NCBI RefSeq assembly: GCF_008932295.1
Contig: NZ_WBWA01000002.1
Coordinates: 62,001-126,000, forward strand
Direction: 5' to 3'
Length of the DNA stretch: 64,000 nt
Source: Brucella tritici
GTDB taxonomy: Bacteria; Pseudomonadota; Alphaproteobacteria; Rhizobiales; Rhizobiaceae
Positions 56,330 to 64,000 of the stretch are shown here, piece after piece. The notes beneath the pieces were generated by a model, which did no database searches, was not told the DNA's origin, and was given only the letters and a program-made list of their open reading frames with translations. Position 1 is the first letter of the stretch. Each line of letters starts with the position of its first letter. The position numbers were made by a program, and so were the translations under genes.

Positions 56330-56483
56330 CGCTCGCTCCCATTACAAATCTGCTTTGCCATTGCCCTCAACGAAAAGACAACGCTGTCAACCGTCGAGCC
56401 TACCCCAGCCGAAGGGCCGGGGATTTGGGGCAATGGCATGCAGAAAGGTTACGGGCATATCCTCCGATACGCCCAAAACCGCA

Positions 56484-57548
56484 TTACTGGATCTGGTCTT
56501 CCTTGTAGTAACCGCTATCGACCAGAACCTGCTTCCAGTTCGACTTGTCGACGATCACCGGCTTGAGCAGATAGGACGGCACGACCTTGACGCCATTGTC
56601 ATAGGTCTTGGTGTCGTTGACTTCCGGCTCCTTGCCGGTCATCAGCGCATCGACCATGTCAACCGTGACCTTGGCGAGTTCGCGGGTATCCTTGAAGATG
56701 GTCGAATTCTGTTCGCCAGCGAGGATCGACTTCACCGAAGGCACTTCCGCGTCCTGACCCGAAACGACTGGCATCGGCATGTCGCCACTGCCATAGCCTA
56801 CACCCTTGAGGGACGACAGGATACCGATGGAGATGCCGTCATAAGGCGACAGGACTGCATCGAGTTTCTTGTCGGAATAATAGGCCGAAAGGATCGAATC
56901 CATGCGGGCCTGAGCTGTTGCACCGTCCCAGCGCAGCGTTGCGACCTTGTCCATGCCGGTCTGGCCGCTGCCGATAACGACTTTGCCGCTATCGATATAA
57001 GGCTGCAGAACGGACATCGCGCCGTTGTAGAAGAAGTAGGCGTTGTTATCGTCCGGCGAACCGCCGAAAAGCTCGACATTGAACGGACCCGGCTTGTTCT
57101 TGAGGTCCAGCGCGGTTTCGATGGATTGGGCCTGCAGCACGCCAACCTGGAAATTGTCGAAGGTCGCATAATAATCGACATTCGGCGTATCGCGGATGAG
57201 GCGATCATAGGCGATAACCTTGATGCCCGCATCATGTGCCTTGGCCAGAACATCGGAAAGCGTCGTGCCGTCGATGGATGCAACGACGAGAACCTTGGCG
57301 CCCTTGGTCACCATGTTTTCGATCTGCGCCAGCTGGTTAGGTAGATCGTCTTCAGCATATTGAAGATCGGTCTGGTAGCCGCGTTCCTTCAGCACCTTGA
57401 CCATGTTGTCGCCATCGGCAATCCAGCGTGCCGAAGACTTCGTCGGCATGGCGACGGCGACAAGACCCTTGTCTTCCGCATGCGCCAGACCGCTAAAGGC
57501 AAGCGCGGCCATCGCGACTGCCAGTGTTAGAGATTTCATGCCTGCCAT
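56484..57548 (-). CDS. chvE: Periplasmic sugar-binding protein ChvE
   Basis: ChvE binds aldoses in the periplasm for the GguAB importer and, in Agrobacterium, also signals to VirA. The 354-residue precursor has signal peptide [20 protein letters not shown] and mature start near [47 protein letters not shown] and [19 protein letters not shown] are ChvE-like. I chose ATG 57548 with GGGAG upstream. No virA/virG lies in the window, so the role here is transport. Confidence 0.94.
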   Translation of the reverse strand: MAGMKSLTLAVAMAALAFSGLAHAEDKGLVAVAMPTKSSARWIADGDNMVKVLKERGYQTDLQYAEDDLPNQLAQIENMVTKGAKVLVVASIDGTTLSDVLAKAHDAGIKVIAYDRLIRDTPNVDYYATFDNFQVGVLQAQSIETALDLKNKPGPFNVELFGGSPDDNNAYFFYNGAMSVLQPYIDSGKVVIGSGQTGMDKVATLRWDGATAQARMDSILSAYYSDKKLDAVLSPYDGISIGILSSLKGVGYGSGDMPMPVVSGQDAEVPSVKSILAGEQNSTIFKDTRELAKVTVDMVDALMTGKEPEVNDTKTYDNGVKVVPSYLLKPVIVDKSNWKQVLVDSGYYKEDQIQ

Positions 57549-57650
57549 TGTCTCACTCCCAAATTGGGACAGGCTTTTCCGCCTGTCGTTCTCCCAAAAT
57601 TTCCGCCCCCGCCTTCCGGCCATGCGGAATTCCTTCAATCGCGAGCCTCC

Positions 57651-58283
57651 TCAGTCCGCGATCTTGTCCCATGCCGCAACCGCGCGTTCAGCGCGTTCGC
57701 GAACCTCAGCGACCGTCAATCCGGCCTTGTAAAGACTGGAACCGAGGCCAAAGCAGCTCACTCCCGCAGCCCGATAGGTCGCAAAATCAGCCTCTGAAAC
57801 ACCGCCCACGGCGCCCACCGGAATATCCTTCGGCAAGACGGCGCATATAGCCTTGATACCGTCCGCGCCCAGCACGCTGGCCGGAAAGAATTTCAGCGCC
57901 GATGCACCTGCCCGGATTGCCGAAAAGGCTTCCGTCGGCGTGAACACGCCCGGCATCGTCACCATGCCGTGCTGTCCGGCACGGCGGATGACATCCGGCT
58001 CGACATTGGGGCTGACCAGAAGCCTGCCGCCGACATCGTTGAGACGGTCCACATCTTCGACGCTCAATACGGTCCCGGCCCCGATCAACACGCCCGCAGG
58101 CGCAAGCTTCGCCGCCTTCTCAATCGAAACGAAAGGCTCCGGCGAATTGAGCGGAATTTCAATCGCCTCAAAACCGGTCTCGATCAGTGCACCAACGATT
58201 GCTTCCGTCTCTTCCGGACGAATACCGCGCAGGATAGCGACCAGCGGATAGCGCAGCTTTGGCCATGCGATGCGGTCGCTCAT
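57651..58283 (-). CDS. dgoA: 2-dehydro-3-deoxy-6-phosphogalactonate aldolase
   Basis: The aldolase cleaves 2-keto-3-deoxy-6-phosphogalactonate to pyruvate and glyceraldehyde-3-phosphate. The 210-residue KDPG-aldolase-family protein shows VAILRGIRPEETEAIVGALI, the Glu in FEAIEIPLNSPEP, GAGTVLSVEDV and the Schiff-base Lys in ALKFFPASVLG. GGAGGAG precedes the ATG. It overlaps dgoK by 4 bp. Confidence 0.93.
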   Translation of the reverse strand: MSDRIAWPKLRYPLVAILRGIRPEETEAIVGALIETGFEAIEIPLNSPEPFVSIEKAAKLAPAGVLIGAGTVLSVEDVDRLNDVGGRLLVSPNVEPDVIRRAGQHGMVTMPGVFTPTEAFSAIRAGASALKFFPASVLGADGIKAICAVLPKDIPVGAVGGVSEADFATYRAAGVSCFGLGSSLYKAGLTVAEVRERAERAVAAWDKIAD

Positions 58284-59209
58284 TGTTCCGCTCCTCCGAA
58301 AGCGTGTTTTGCGGCCATAAACAGACCGTCACGCACCAGCTCATCGGCTGCAACGCGCCTGACTGTCAGCCCTGCGATTTCAAGCGCGCTGGCATAGAGC
58401 GCGCCCATTGTGTCGTCCGAGAGGAGCAGTACTTCTTCGGGTTTGCCGTAAAGCGTACGCCCGCCTGCGACTTCCAGCCCGATCAACAAGCCCGACAAAC
58501 GAGCCTGCTGGTCGGTCGGCTTGCGATCATGCACGAGCCAGCCTGCGCGAATGGAAAAAAGCGCATTGGAAATCAGCGCCGGGTTTTCGAGTGACGCTCT
58601 GACACCGGCCGCAAAAGCCTCACCATTCGGCTCCACCGCACCCGCACCTTCCAGCGCACCGGCCAGTACCGACTTGTCCTTCAAAAGGGCGAACATTTCG
58701 CCGGTCATGAAGGTTCGGTAATCGGCAAGACCGCCATCGGCAATCCGCACCCATTTGGCATGAGTGCCGGGCATCACCACTACAGCATCCCGTGTTCCAC
58801 GATGCACAAGTCCAAGAAGCTTCGTCTCCTCGCCGCGCATAACATCGGGCGCCGTTTCGTCCCGACGCGCAACACCCGGCAGCATGATGACGTGACGGCG
58901 CGCAGGCACGCGCACCGCAGCCTTCACGATGCCATCCAGACCAGCGGGCAGGCTCATATAGGGTGCTTCAATCCAGCCGGTCCGCGATCCGGCCATGCCG
59001 CAGATCACCACGGGCAGATCATCCGGCGCGTCGACAGAAGCAAGGTGCCGTTCGAGCGTTGGCTCGAAACCGGCTTCCTTTGCCTGCAACAGGCCGTCAT
59101 CGCCACGGCTTTCGCCCAGCACATTGCCATCGGCATCCAGCGTCCAGAGGCGGAACCGGGTGGTGCCCCAGTCCGCAACTGCCGCGAATGGCTTTTTATC
59201 GAGAGCCAT
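58280..59209 (-). CDS. dgoK: 2-dehydro-3-deoxygalactonokinase
   Basis: The kinase phosphorylates 2-keto-3-deoxygalactonate with ATP. The 309-residue protein begins ALDKKPFAAVADWGTTRFRL, a sugar-kinase phosphate loop, with VVICGMAGSRTGWIEAPYM and VVMPGTHAKWVRI typical of DgoK. I chose ATG 59209 because AAGG lies upstream and homologues start here. It is 10 bp downstream of the dehydratase and overlaps dgoA. Confidence 0.94.
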   Translation of the reverse strand: MALDKKPFAAVADWGTTRFRLWTLDADGNVLGESRGDDGLLQAKEAGFEPTLERHLASVDAPDDLPVVICGMAGSRTGWIEAPYMSLPAGLDGIVKAAVRVPARRHVIMLPGVARRDETAPDVMRGEETKLLGLVHRGTRDAVVVMPGTHAKWVRIADGGLADYRTFMTGEMFALLKDKSVLAGALEGAGAVEPNGEAFAAGVRASLENPALISNALFSIRAGWLVHDRKPTDQQARLSGLLIGLEVAGGRTLYGKPEEVLLLSDDTMGALYASALEIAGLTVRRVAADELVRDGLFMAAKHAFGGAEQ

Positions 59210-59219
59210 CCGGGGAACC

Positions 59220-61025
59220 TTAGTGGTTATCTCGCGGCAGGCCACGCGTATGCGCGATGTCCTGATACTTGACCGCGTTTTCGAGAACCGCACCGGTTTC
59301 CATCTGGCCGACAACCGCGCGCTGGATTTCCTGCCACGGCGTCTGGCTTTCCGGATATTTGTAGCCACCGGCAGCTTCCAGCGCCTTGCGACGCTCCGCC
59401 AGCTCTTCGTCAGAGATCAGAATGTCCGCGCTGCCGCGACCAAGATCGATACGCACGCGGTCGCCGGTCTTGAGAATTGCCAGACCACCGCCAGCGGCAG
59501 CTTCCGGTGAGGCGTTGAGGATCGAAGGCGAACCCGACGTGCCCGACTGGCGACCGTCGCCGATGCATGGCAGCGAAGTGATGCCCTTCTTCAAAAGATA
59601 ATCCGGGGCGCGCATGTTGACGACTTCCGCCGCACCCGGATAACCGATCGGGCCAGCGCCGCGCATGAACAGCACCGTATTCTCGTCGATTTCCAGCGCC
59701 GGATCGTCGATGCGATGATGATAATCTTCCGGTCCGTCAAACACGACCGCCTTGCCTTCAAAGGCATTCGGGTCCTTGTCGTCGGACAGGTAGCGGTTAC
59801 GGAACTCGTCCGAAATCACGCTGAGCTTCATGATCGCCGACGAGAACAGATTGCCGCGCAACACGCGGAAACCGGCATGCTTCTTCAGCGGCTGGTCGTA
59901 GGTCTTGATGACATTGCCGTCTTCAATGCTCGCGTTCTTGCAGTTCTCGCCGATGGTCTTGCCGTTGACGGTCATCGCATCCTCATTGATAAGGCCCTGC
60001 CCCATCAACTGGTTGACGACGGCCGGTACGCCACCGGCATGGTAATAGTCCTCGCCGAGATATTCACCGGCGGGTTGGAGATTGACCAGAAGCGGAATTT
60101 CCTCGCCATATTTCTGCCAGTCATCGACCGTCAGCTCCACGCCGACATGGCGCGCAAGCGCGTTCAGATGGATCGGCGCATTGGTCGAACCGCCGATAGC
60201 GGAATTGACGCGGATGGCATTGACAAAGGCATCCTTGGTCAGAATGTCCGATGGCTTCAAATCCTCATGCACCATTTCCACGATGCGGCGTCCCGAAAGA
60301 TAAGCAACTTCCTGACGGTCACGATAAGGAGCAGGAATGGCGGCGGAGCCCGGAAGCTGCATGCCGAGCGCTTCGGCGAGCGAATTCATCGTCGTGGCCG
60401 TGCCCATCGTATTGCAATAGCCGGTCGATGGAGCCGAGGAAGCAACGAGCTTGACGAAGCCCTGATAGTCGATTTCGCCCTTGGCAAGCAGCTCGCGCGC
60501 CTTCCAGACGATAGTGCCGGAACCTGTGCGTTCGCCGCGGAACCAGCCATTGAGCATTGGGCCGACCGAGAGCGCGATAGCTGGAATATTGACCGTCGCC
60601 GCTGCCATCAGGCAGGCAGGCGTGGTCTTGTCACAACCGATTGTCAGCACGACGCCATCGAGCGGATAGCCGTAAAGCACTTCCACGAGGCCAAGATAGG
60701 CAAGATTGCGGTCCAGACCAGCGGTCGGGCGCTTGCCGGTTTCCTGAATAGGATGAACCGGAAATTCGATAACGATACCGCCTGCCTCACGAACGCCCTC
60801 GCGGACGCGCTTGGCGAGTTCCAGATGATGACGGTTGCAAGGTGAGAGGTCGGAACCCGTCTGCGCAATGCCGATAATCGGACGACCGGACTGCAGCTCT
60901 TCCTGGCTCAGGCCATAGTTCATGTAGCGCTCCAGATAGAGCGCCGTCATATCGACGTTATCAGGATTGTCGAACCAGGCGCGAGAGCGGAGCTTTGGCG
61001 TTTTCGGAGAGACGGGCTTGTTCAT
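59220..61025 (-). CDS. IlvD/Edd-family sugar-acid dehydratase (galactonate/arabinonate type)
   Basis: The 601-residue Fe-S dehydratase has the conserved [56 protein letters not shown] and [20 protein letters not shown]. Its members remove water from aldonic acids. Beside dgoK, dgoA and a galactose dehydrogenase it most likely makes 2-keto-3-deoxygalactonate; arabinonate or xylonate activity is possible. ATG 61025 has AGGA upstream. Confidence 0.92.
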   Translation of the reverse strand: MNKPVSPKTPKLRSRAWFDNPDNVDMTALYLERYMNYGLSQEELQSGRPIIGIAQTGSDLSPCNRHHLELAKRVREGVREAGGIVIEFPVHPIQETGKRPTAGLDRNLAYLGLVEVLYGYPLDGVVLTIGCDKTTPACLMAAATVNIPAIALSVGPMLNGWFRGERTGSGTIVWKARELLAKGEIDYQGFVKLVASSAPSTGYCNTMGTATTMNSLAEALGMQLPGSAAIPAPYRDRQEVAYLSGRRIVEMVHEDLKPSDILTKDAFVNAIRVNSAIGGSTNAPIHLNALARHVGVELTVDDWQKYGEEIPLLVNLQPAGEYLGEDYYHAGGVPAVVNQLMGQGLINEDAMTVNGKTIGENCKNASIEDGNVIKTYDQPLKKHAGFRVLRGNLFSSAIMKLSVISDEFRNRYLSDDKDPNAFEGKAVVFDGPEDYHHRIDDPALEIDENTVLFMRGAGPIGYPGAAEVVNMRAPDYLLKKGITSLPCIGDGRQSGTSGSPSILNASPEAAAGGGLAILKTGDRVRIDLGRGSADILISDEELAERRKALEAAGGYKYPESQTPWQEIQRAVVGQMETGAVLENAVKYQDIAHTRGLPRDNH

Positions 61026-61121
61026 TTCATTGTCCTGCGTGGGTGAGAGACCAGAAAGCGGTCTCGATTCCTTCGACGCCGATCCTTAAAATCAGATCGA
61101 CATTCCAAATGTTTGGTTCAT

Positions 61122-61168
61122 CGCGCATCTTGTCCGAAAACTGTTTCACACTTTTCGGGATGCGCTTT
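61122..61168. repeat. Short palindromic intergenic repeat, family A copy 2
   Basis: Inverted, near-identical copy of the core at 5239-5283: CGCGCATCTTGTCCGAAAA ... CACTTTTCGGGATGCGC. It lies in the 141-bp gap between the dehydrogenase and dehydratase genes of the sugar operon, with its edge 1 bp from the dehydrogenase stop codon. Confidence 0.75.
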
Positions 61169-62102
61169 AATCTTCAAATGCTTCAACCACATGCCGCTTT
61201 CCAAGCAGAAACGCATCGGCCACATGGGTCAGCGGAGCGAGATCGACATCCGACCGCCCCGCGCCGATCAATTGCACGAAACGCTTGTAAAGTCGTTGAT
61301 ATTCGCGGTCCGGCTCGGCCATTTTCTCGGTCCCGGCAATGGTCAGGCGGCTGCCTCCATGGCTGAGCAGAACCGTGCCCTTATCGGTCTCCACACGAAT
61401 ATCCCAGGTCTGCGGGCCTGTCTGCCGCCAGTCCAGCTCGAACGAAACCGGAATGCCGCTTTCGGTCTGAAACTGGAGGTCGGCTGCAATGGGTGCCGCA
61501 CGGTTTTCAGGAAAGTACAGATCGGACTGCGTCAGGAAAAAGCGTTCGGGCAGGATATGCGTGACGATGGAAAGCGCATTGATGCCAGGATCAAACACGC
61601 CAAGTCCACCCGGCTCCCATATCCATTGCTGGCCCGGATGCCAGTGGCGGACATCCTCCTTCCACGTGACCGAAACCGAGCGGATTTCCGCATCGTTCAG
61701 AAATTCCCGTGCCGGTTCGACCGCTGCCGCCTCGCGTGAATGCCAGGTGGCGTAAAGCGTTACATCTTCCGCTTGCGCAAGACGCTCCAGCGCCTGCACT
61801 TCCGAAATGGTCGCGCCCGGAGGCTTCTCCAGCATCACATGCTTGCGCGCCTTCAAGGCGGCGTAGGCCTGGCTAAAGCGCCCTTGCGGCGGCGTGCAGA
61901 GCGACACCGCTTCAATGGCGACATCGCTGCCAAGCAACTCATCGATATCATGAAAAGACGGCAGGCCATCCAGCCCCGCATTGCGGCTGGCAATGGCTTT
62001 CAGCTCAATGCCATCAACGGCTTCAATGGACGGCAGATGCTGGTCACGCGCGATCTTGCCCAGACCGACGATTGCGAGAGCGATGTTCGATTCCGCCGCC
62101 AT
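61167..62102 (-). CDS. D-galactose/L-arabinose 1-dehydrogenase (Gfo/Idh/MocA family)
   Basis: The enzyme oxidises the sugar at C1 to the lactone with NAD(P)+. The 311-residue protein has the Rossmann motif LAIVGLGKIARDQHLPSIEA, the catalytic-Lys motif HVMLEKPPGATISEVQAL and WIWEPGGLGVFDPGINALSI with LYATWHSREAAAVEP, which match bacterial galactose 1-dehydrogenases. It lies 1 bp after the gguC-like gene and before the dehydratase. No lactonase gene is seen in the operon. Confidence 0.9.
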   Translation of the reverse strand: MAAESNIALAIVGLGKIARDQHLPSIEAVDGIELKAIASRNAGLDGLPSFHDIDELLGSDVAIEAVSLCTPPQGRFSQAYAALKARKHVMLEKPPGATISEVQALERLAQAEDVTLYATWHSREAAAVEPAREFLNDAEIRSVSVTWKEDVRHWHPGQQWIWEPGGLGVFDPGINALSIVTHILPERFFLTQSDLYFPENRAAPIAADLQFQTESGIPVSFELDWRQTGPQTWDIRVETDKGTVLLSHGGSRLTIAGTEKMAEPDREYQRLYKRFVQLIGAGRSDVDLAPLTHVADAFLLGKRHVVEAFED

Positions 62103-62103
62103 T

Positions 62104-63096
62104 TCAGAGTGCCTTCACGACAACGTTTTCGGCCGCCGCCTGCGCCAGCCTGTTGACCAGCGGATAGCGGAATGGCTTGGCGGAAATCTCGAACTGGTCA
62201 CCAGCTTCCGTCTTCACGCCCTCCGAAAAAGACAAGGTTGCCGTGCCGAAGAAATGGACATGAATATCGCCCGGACGGCGGAACAGCCCATATTTGAAAT
62301 GATGGTGTTCCAGATTGGCAATCGTGTGCGACATGTTCGCTTCGCCCGACAGGAACGGCTTTTCGAAGATCACCTCATTGCCGCGACGAATGCGCGAAAC
62401 GCCTTCCACGTGGTCAGGCAACGCTCCCACATAAAGCTCCGGCCCCAACGACGCCTGACGCAGCTTGGAATGGGCAAGCCAGAGATAGTTCTGCTTCTCG
62501 GTCACATGGTCGGAAAATTCATTGGCAAGGCAGAAGCCGAGCCGGAACGGCGTACCGTCCGGGCCAATCATATAGATGCCTGCAAGCTCCGGCTCTTCGC
62601 CGCCGTCTTCGGCGAAGGAAGGCGAAACCAGTTCGCCGCCGGTCGCGACCAGCGCGGAACCATCACCCTTGTAGAACCATTCCGGCTGCACGCCGGTCTC
62701 GCCCGGCTTCGGTTTGCCACCTTCGACACCCATCAGGAACATGCGCATGGAATCGGTTGGCTTTTCGGCAGCCTGCGCCGCCTTGTGCATCTTGTCGCGG
62801 CCATCGGCGGAGCCCAGATGCGTCAAACCAGTACCGGCAACGATGAGATGTGCCGGATCGGCATGTGTAATCGGCAGGCCGACACGGCCCGCAGCCAGAG
62901 CAGCGTCAATATCGACCGCCTCGCCCTTACCGCTGCGTGCGACTTGCTCCTCAAGGCTGATACCCGCTGCAATTGCCGCCGTGGCCAGCTCATAGGTCGT
63001 TGCCACGCCCTTGACGACATGCGCCGCTCCCTCACCATTGCAGGCAGCCACACGCATTTCTCCGCTTTCATCGCGGAACTGGACCAGACGTAACAT
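62104..63096 (-). CDS. gguC: GguC/AraD1 family protein (fumarylacetoacetate-hydrolase fold)
   Basis: The 330-residue protein has an FAH-type C-terminal fold with metal-binding acidic residues (GEEPELAGIYMIGPDGTPFR, then CLANEFSDHVTE). This family is named GguC in Agrobacterium or AraD1 elsewhere, and FAH-fold members dehydrate 2-keto-3-deoxypentonates. It may let L-arabinose enter as alpha-ketoglutarate semialdehyde, beside the aldolase route for galactose; that is inference. I chose ATG 63096 because GGGAGG lies just upstream (short spacing). It is the first gene of the operon. Confidence 0.82.
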   Translation of the reverse strand: MLRLVQFRDESGEMRVAACNGEGAAHVVKGVATTYELATAAIAAGISLEEQVARSGKGEAVDIDAALAAGRVGLPITHADPAHLIVAGTGLTHLGSADGRDKMHKAAQAAEKPTDSMRMFLMGVEGGKPKPGETGVQPEWFYKGDGSALVATGGELVSPSFAEDGGEEPELAGIYMIGPDGTPFRLGFCLANEFSDHVTEKQNYLWLAHSKLRQASLGPELYVGALPDHVEGVSRIRRGNEVIFEKPFLSGEANMSHTIANLEHHHFKYGLFRRPGDIHVHFFGTATLSFSEGVKTEAGDQFEISAKPFRYPLVNRLAQAAAENVVVKAL

Positions 63097-63426
63097 TAAA
63101 CCTCCCATTTTCCGCATACCCATTGCGGAATTCACCCCGACCGCTTGAAAAACACCATAAGGCGCCAATTTACGGTTCGTGTTATTAATATGACTATTTT
63201 GCCGTAACCCGCTTTGTCAAGCAAGCTGATGCCCCTCTAGGCGCAGTTCACGAAGAGCAGATGGGCACAGCGAACACAAACCATTGTTTTATATTTATAA
63301 ATGGGAATATTGCCCGTTTGTCGCACCGGCATTTTGTTGGGAAATGTCGAAAGGCGCTTGCCATAAAGTAATATTATATGCTTCATAAATGCGAAGGCCG
63401 GGAGGGCCTTATTGGGAGGAACTATC
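63097..63426. other. 330-bp divergent promoter region of the sugar loci
   Basis: There is no convincing gene. It holds the inverted repeat at 63170-63207 and a leader hairpin AAGGCC-GGGAG-GGCCTT (63394-63410) just before the ribosome site GGGAGGA of the plus-strand gene. The stretch 63285-63310 is AT-rich. Confidence 0.6.
63170..63207. promoter_or_regulatory. Candidate operator for the sugar operon
   Basis: TTACGG (63170-63175) and CCGTAA (63202-63207) are inverted arms flanking a central palindrome TATTAATA (63183-63190). It lies about 75 bp upstream of the gguC-like start. The cognate regulator is not in the window. Confidence 0.45.
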
Positions 63427-64000
63427 ATGAAACGCAGTTTGACGGTCCTGACGGCCGCCCTGATCTCTGCATCGTCTTTTGCCCTGATTTCGAGCGCATC
63501 CGCTGCATCACTGACGGTTGGCTTTTCGCAGATCGGTTCGGAATCGGGCTGGCGTGCCGCAGAAACGGCCTTGACCAAGCAGGAAGCCGAAAAGCGCGGC
63601 TACACGCTGAAATTCGCCGATGCCCAACAGAAGCAGGAAAACCAGATCAAGGCCGTTCGCGGCTTCATCGCTCAAGGGGTCGATGCAATCCTCATCGCAC
63701 CGGTGGTCTCCACGGGTTGGGACGCCGTTCTGAAGGAAGCCAAGGAAGCCGAAATTCCGGTCGTCCTGCTCGACCGTCAGATCGATTCACCGGAAGACCT
63801 TTATCTGACCGCCGTTACCTCCGATCAGGTTCATGAAGGCAAGGTCGCCGGCGACTGGCTGGTGAAGGATGTGGGCGACAAGCCGTGCAATGTGGTTGAG
63901 CTTCAGGGCACCACCGGCTCCTCGCCCGCCATCAACCGCAAGAAGGGCTTTGAAGACGCCATCAAGGGTCACGACAACATCAAGATTTCCCGCTCGCAGA
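63427..64000 (+). CDS. Sugar ABC transporter substrate-binding protein, YtfQ-like (3' end outside window)
   Basis: The frame is open to the right window edge (191 residues visible). The signal peptide begins MKRSLTVLTAALISASSFAL and ends near SAASLTVG. The mature start LTVGFSQIGSESGWRAAETA, then DAQQKQENQIKAVRGFIAQG, IAPVVSTGWDAVLKEAKEAE and VVLLDRQIDSPED, match YtfQ, the galactofuranose-binding protein. The rest of the transporter presumably lies downstream. GGGAGGA precedes the ATG. It is divergent from the ChvE-GguAB operon, which also handles galactose-type sugars. Confidence 0.9.
   Translation, partial: MKRSLTVLTAALISASSFALISSASAASLTVGFSQIGSESGWRAAETALTKQEAEKRGYTLKFADAQQKQENQIKAVRGFIAQGVDAILIAPVVSTGWDAVLKEAKEAEIPVVLLDRQIDSPEDLYLTAVTSDQVHEGKVAGDWLVKDVGDKPCNVVELQGTTGSSPAINRKKGFEDAIKGHDNIKISRSQ

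Noticed and set aside
56484-57548. ChvE as part of a VirA/VirG-type virulence sensing system
   Set aside because: No virA, virG or T-DNA-like genes are in the window; the transporter and catabolic operon fully explain its presence.

Overview
The window looks like a metabolic stretch of an alphaproteobacterial replicon, most probably a Brucellaceae genome (Brucella/Ochrobactrum type). Three things point there: a ChvE-GguA-GguB sugar transporter operon, an Omp25/Omp31-type porin, and short palindromic repeats of kinds familiar from Brucella and rhizobia, including a roughly 120-bp Bru-RS-like palindrome. Genus level is inference. I saw no rRNA, tRNA, insertion sequence, CRISPR array or prophage gene.

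Layout. 1-3976: the 3' part of a glycoside hydrolase family 2 gene converging on a two-domain alpha/beta hydrolase. 4149-6844: arginase and ornithine cyclodeaminase (arginine to proline) with a divergent Lrp/AsnC regulator. 6881-8362: old yellow enzyme preceded by an ArsR regulator. 8561-10873: tex. 10875-14668: a Fbp/PhnSTU-like ABC transporter. 15009-20580: a lysine (pipecolate/2-aminoadipate) catabolic region with an FAD oxidase, a LysR regulator, the DUF1338 enzyme HglS and an antiquitin-type aldehyde dehydrogenase. 20776-21660: purU. 21808-25506: an N-acetylglucosamine operon (gntR, NagB-II-type SIS deaminase, nagA, a second SIS protein). 25589-30950: an RND efflux pump with two adaptor genes. 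31174-33782: a YdeP/FdhF-like molybdoenzyme with a small coupled winged-helix protein.

33988-41431 holds lactate dehydrogenase lldD, an Omp25-like porin, an Lrp-alr-dadA alanine module, and an XRE/cupin regulator divergent from an omega-aminotransferase. 41566-49697 is a complete hut locus of the HutF/HutG five-step type: hutC and hutF on the minus strand and hutI-H-G-U-D on the plus strand, with a HutC-type operator between them. It is followed by a nitrate/sulfonate-type ABC transporter (49835-52449) and a D-amino-acid transaminase.

53538-63096 is one long minus-strand sugar operon: gguC-like, galactose/arabinose dehydrogenase, IlvD/Edd dehydratase, dgoK, dgoA, chvE, gguA, gguB. Together they import aldoses and oxidise them by a De Ley-Doudoroff type route. 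A divergent YtfQ-like sugar-binding protein gene begins at 63427 and runs off the window. Most operons show tight translational coupling (4-bp ATGA or GTGA overlaps), and several convergent pairs share strong hairpin terminators.
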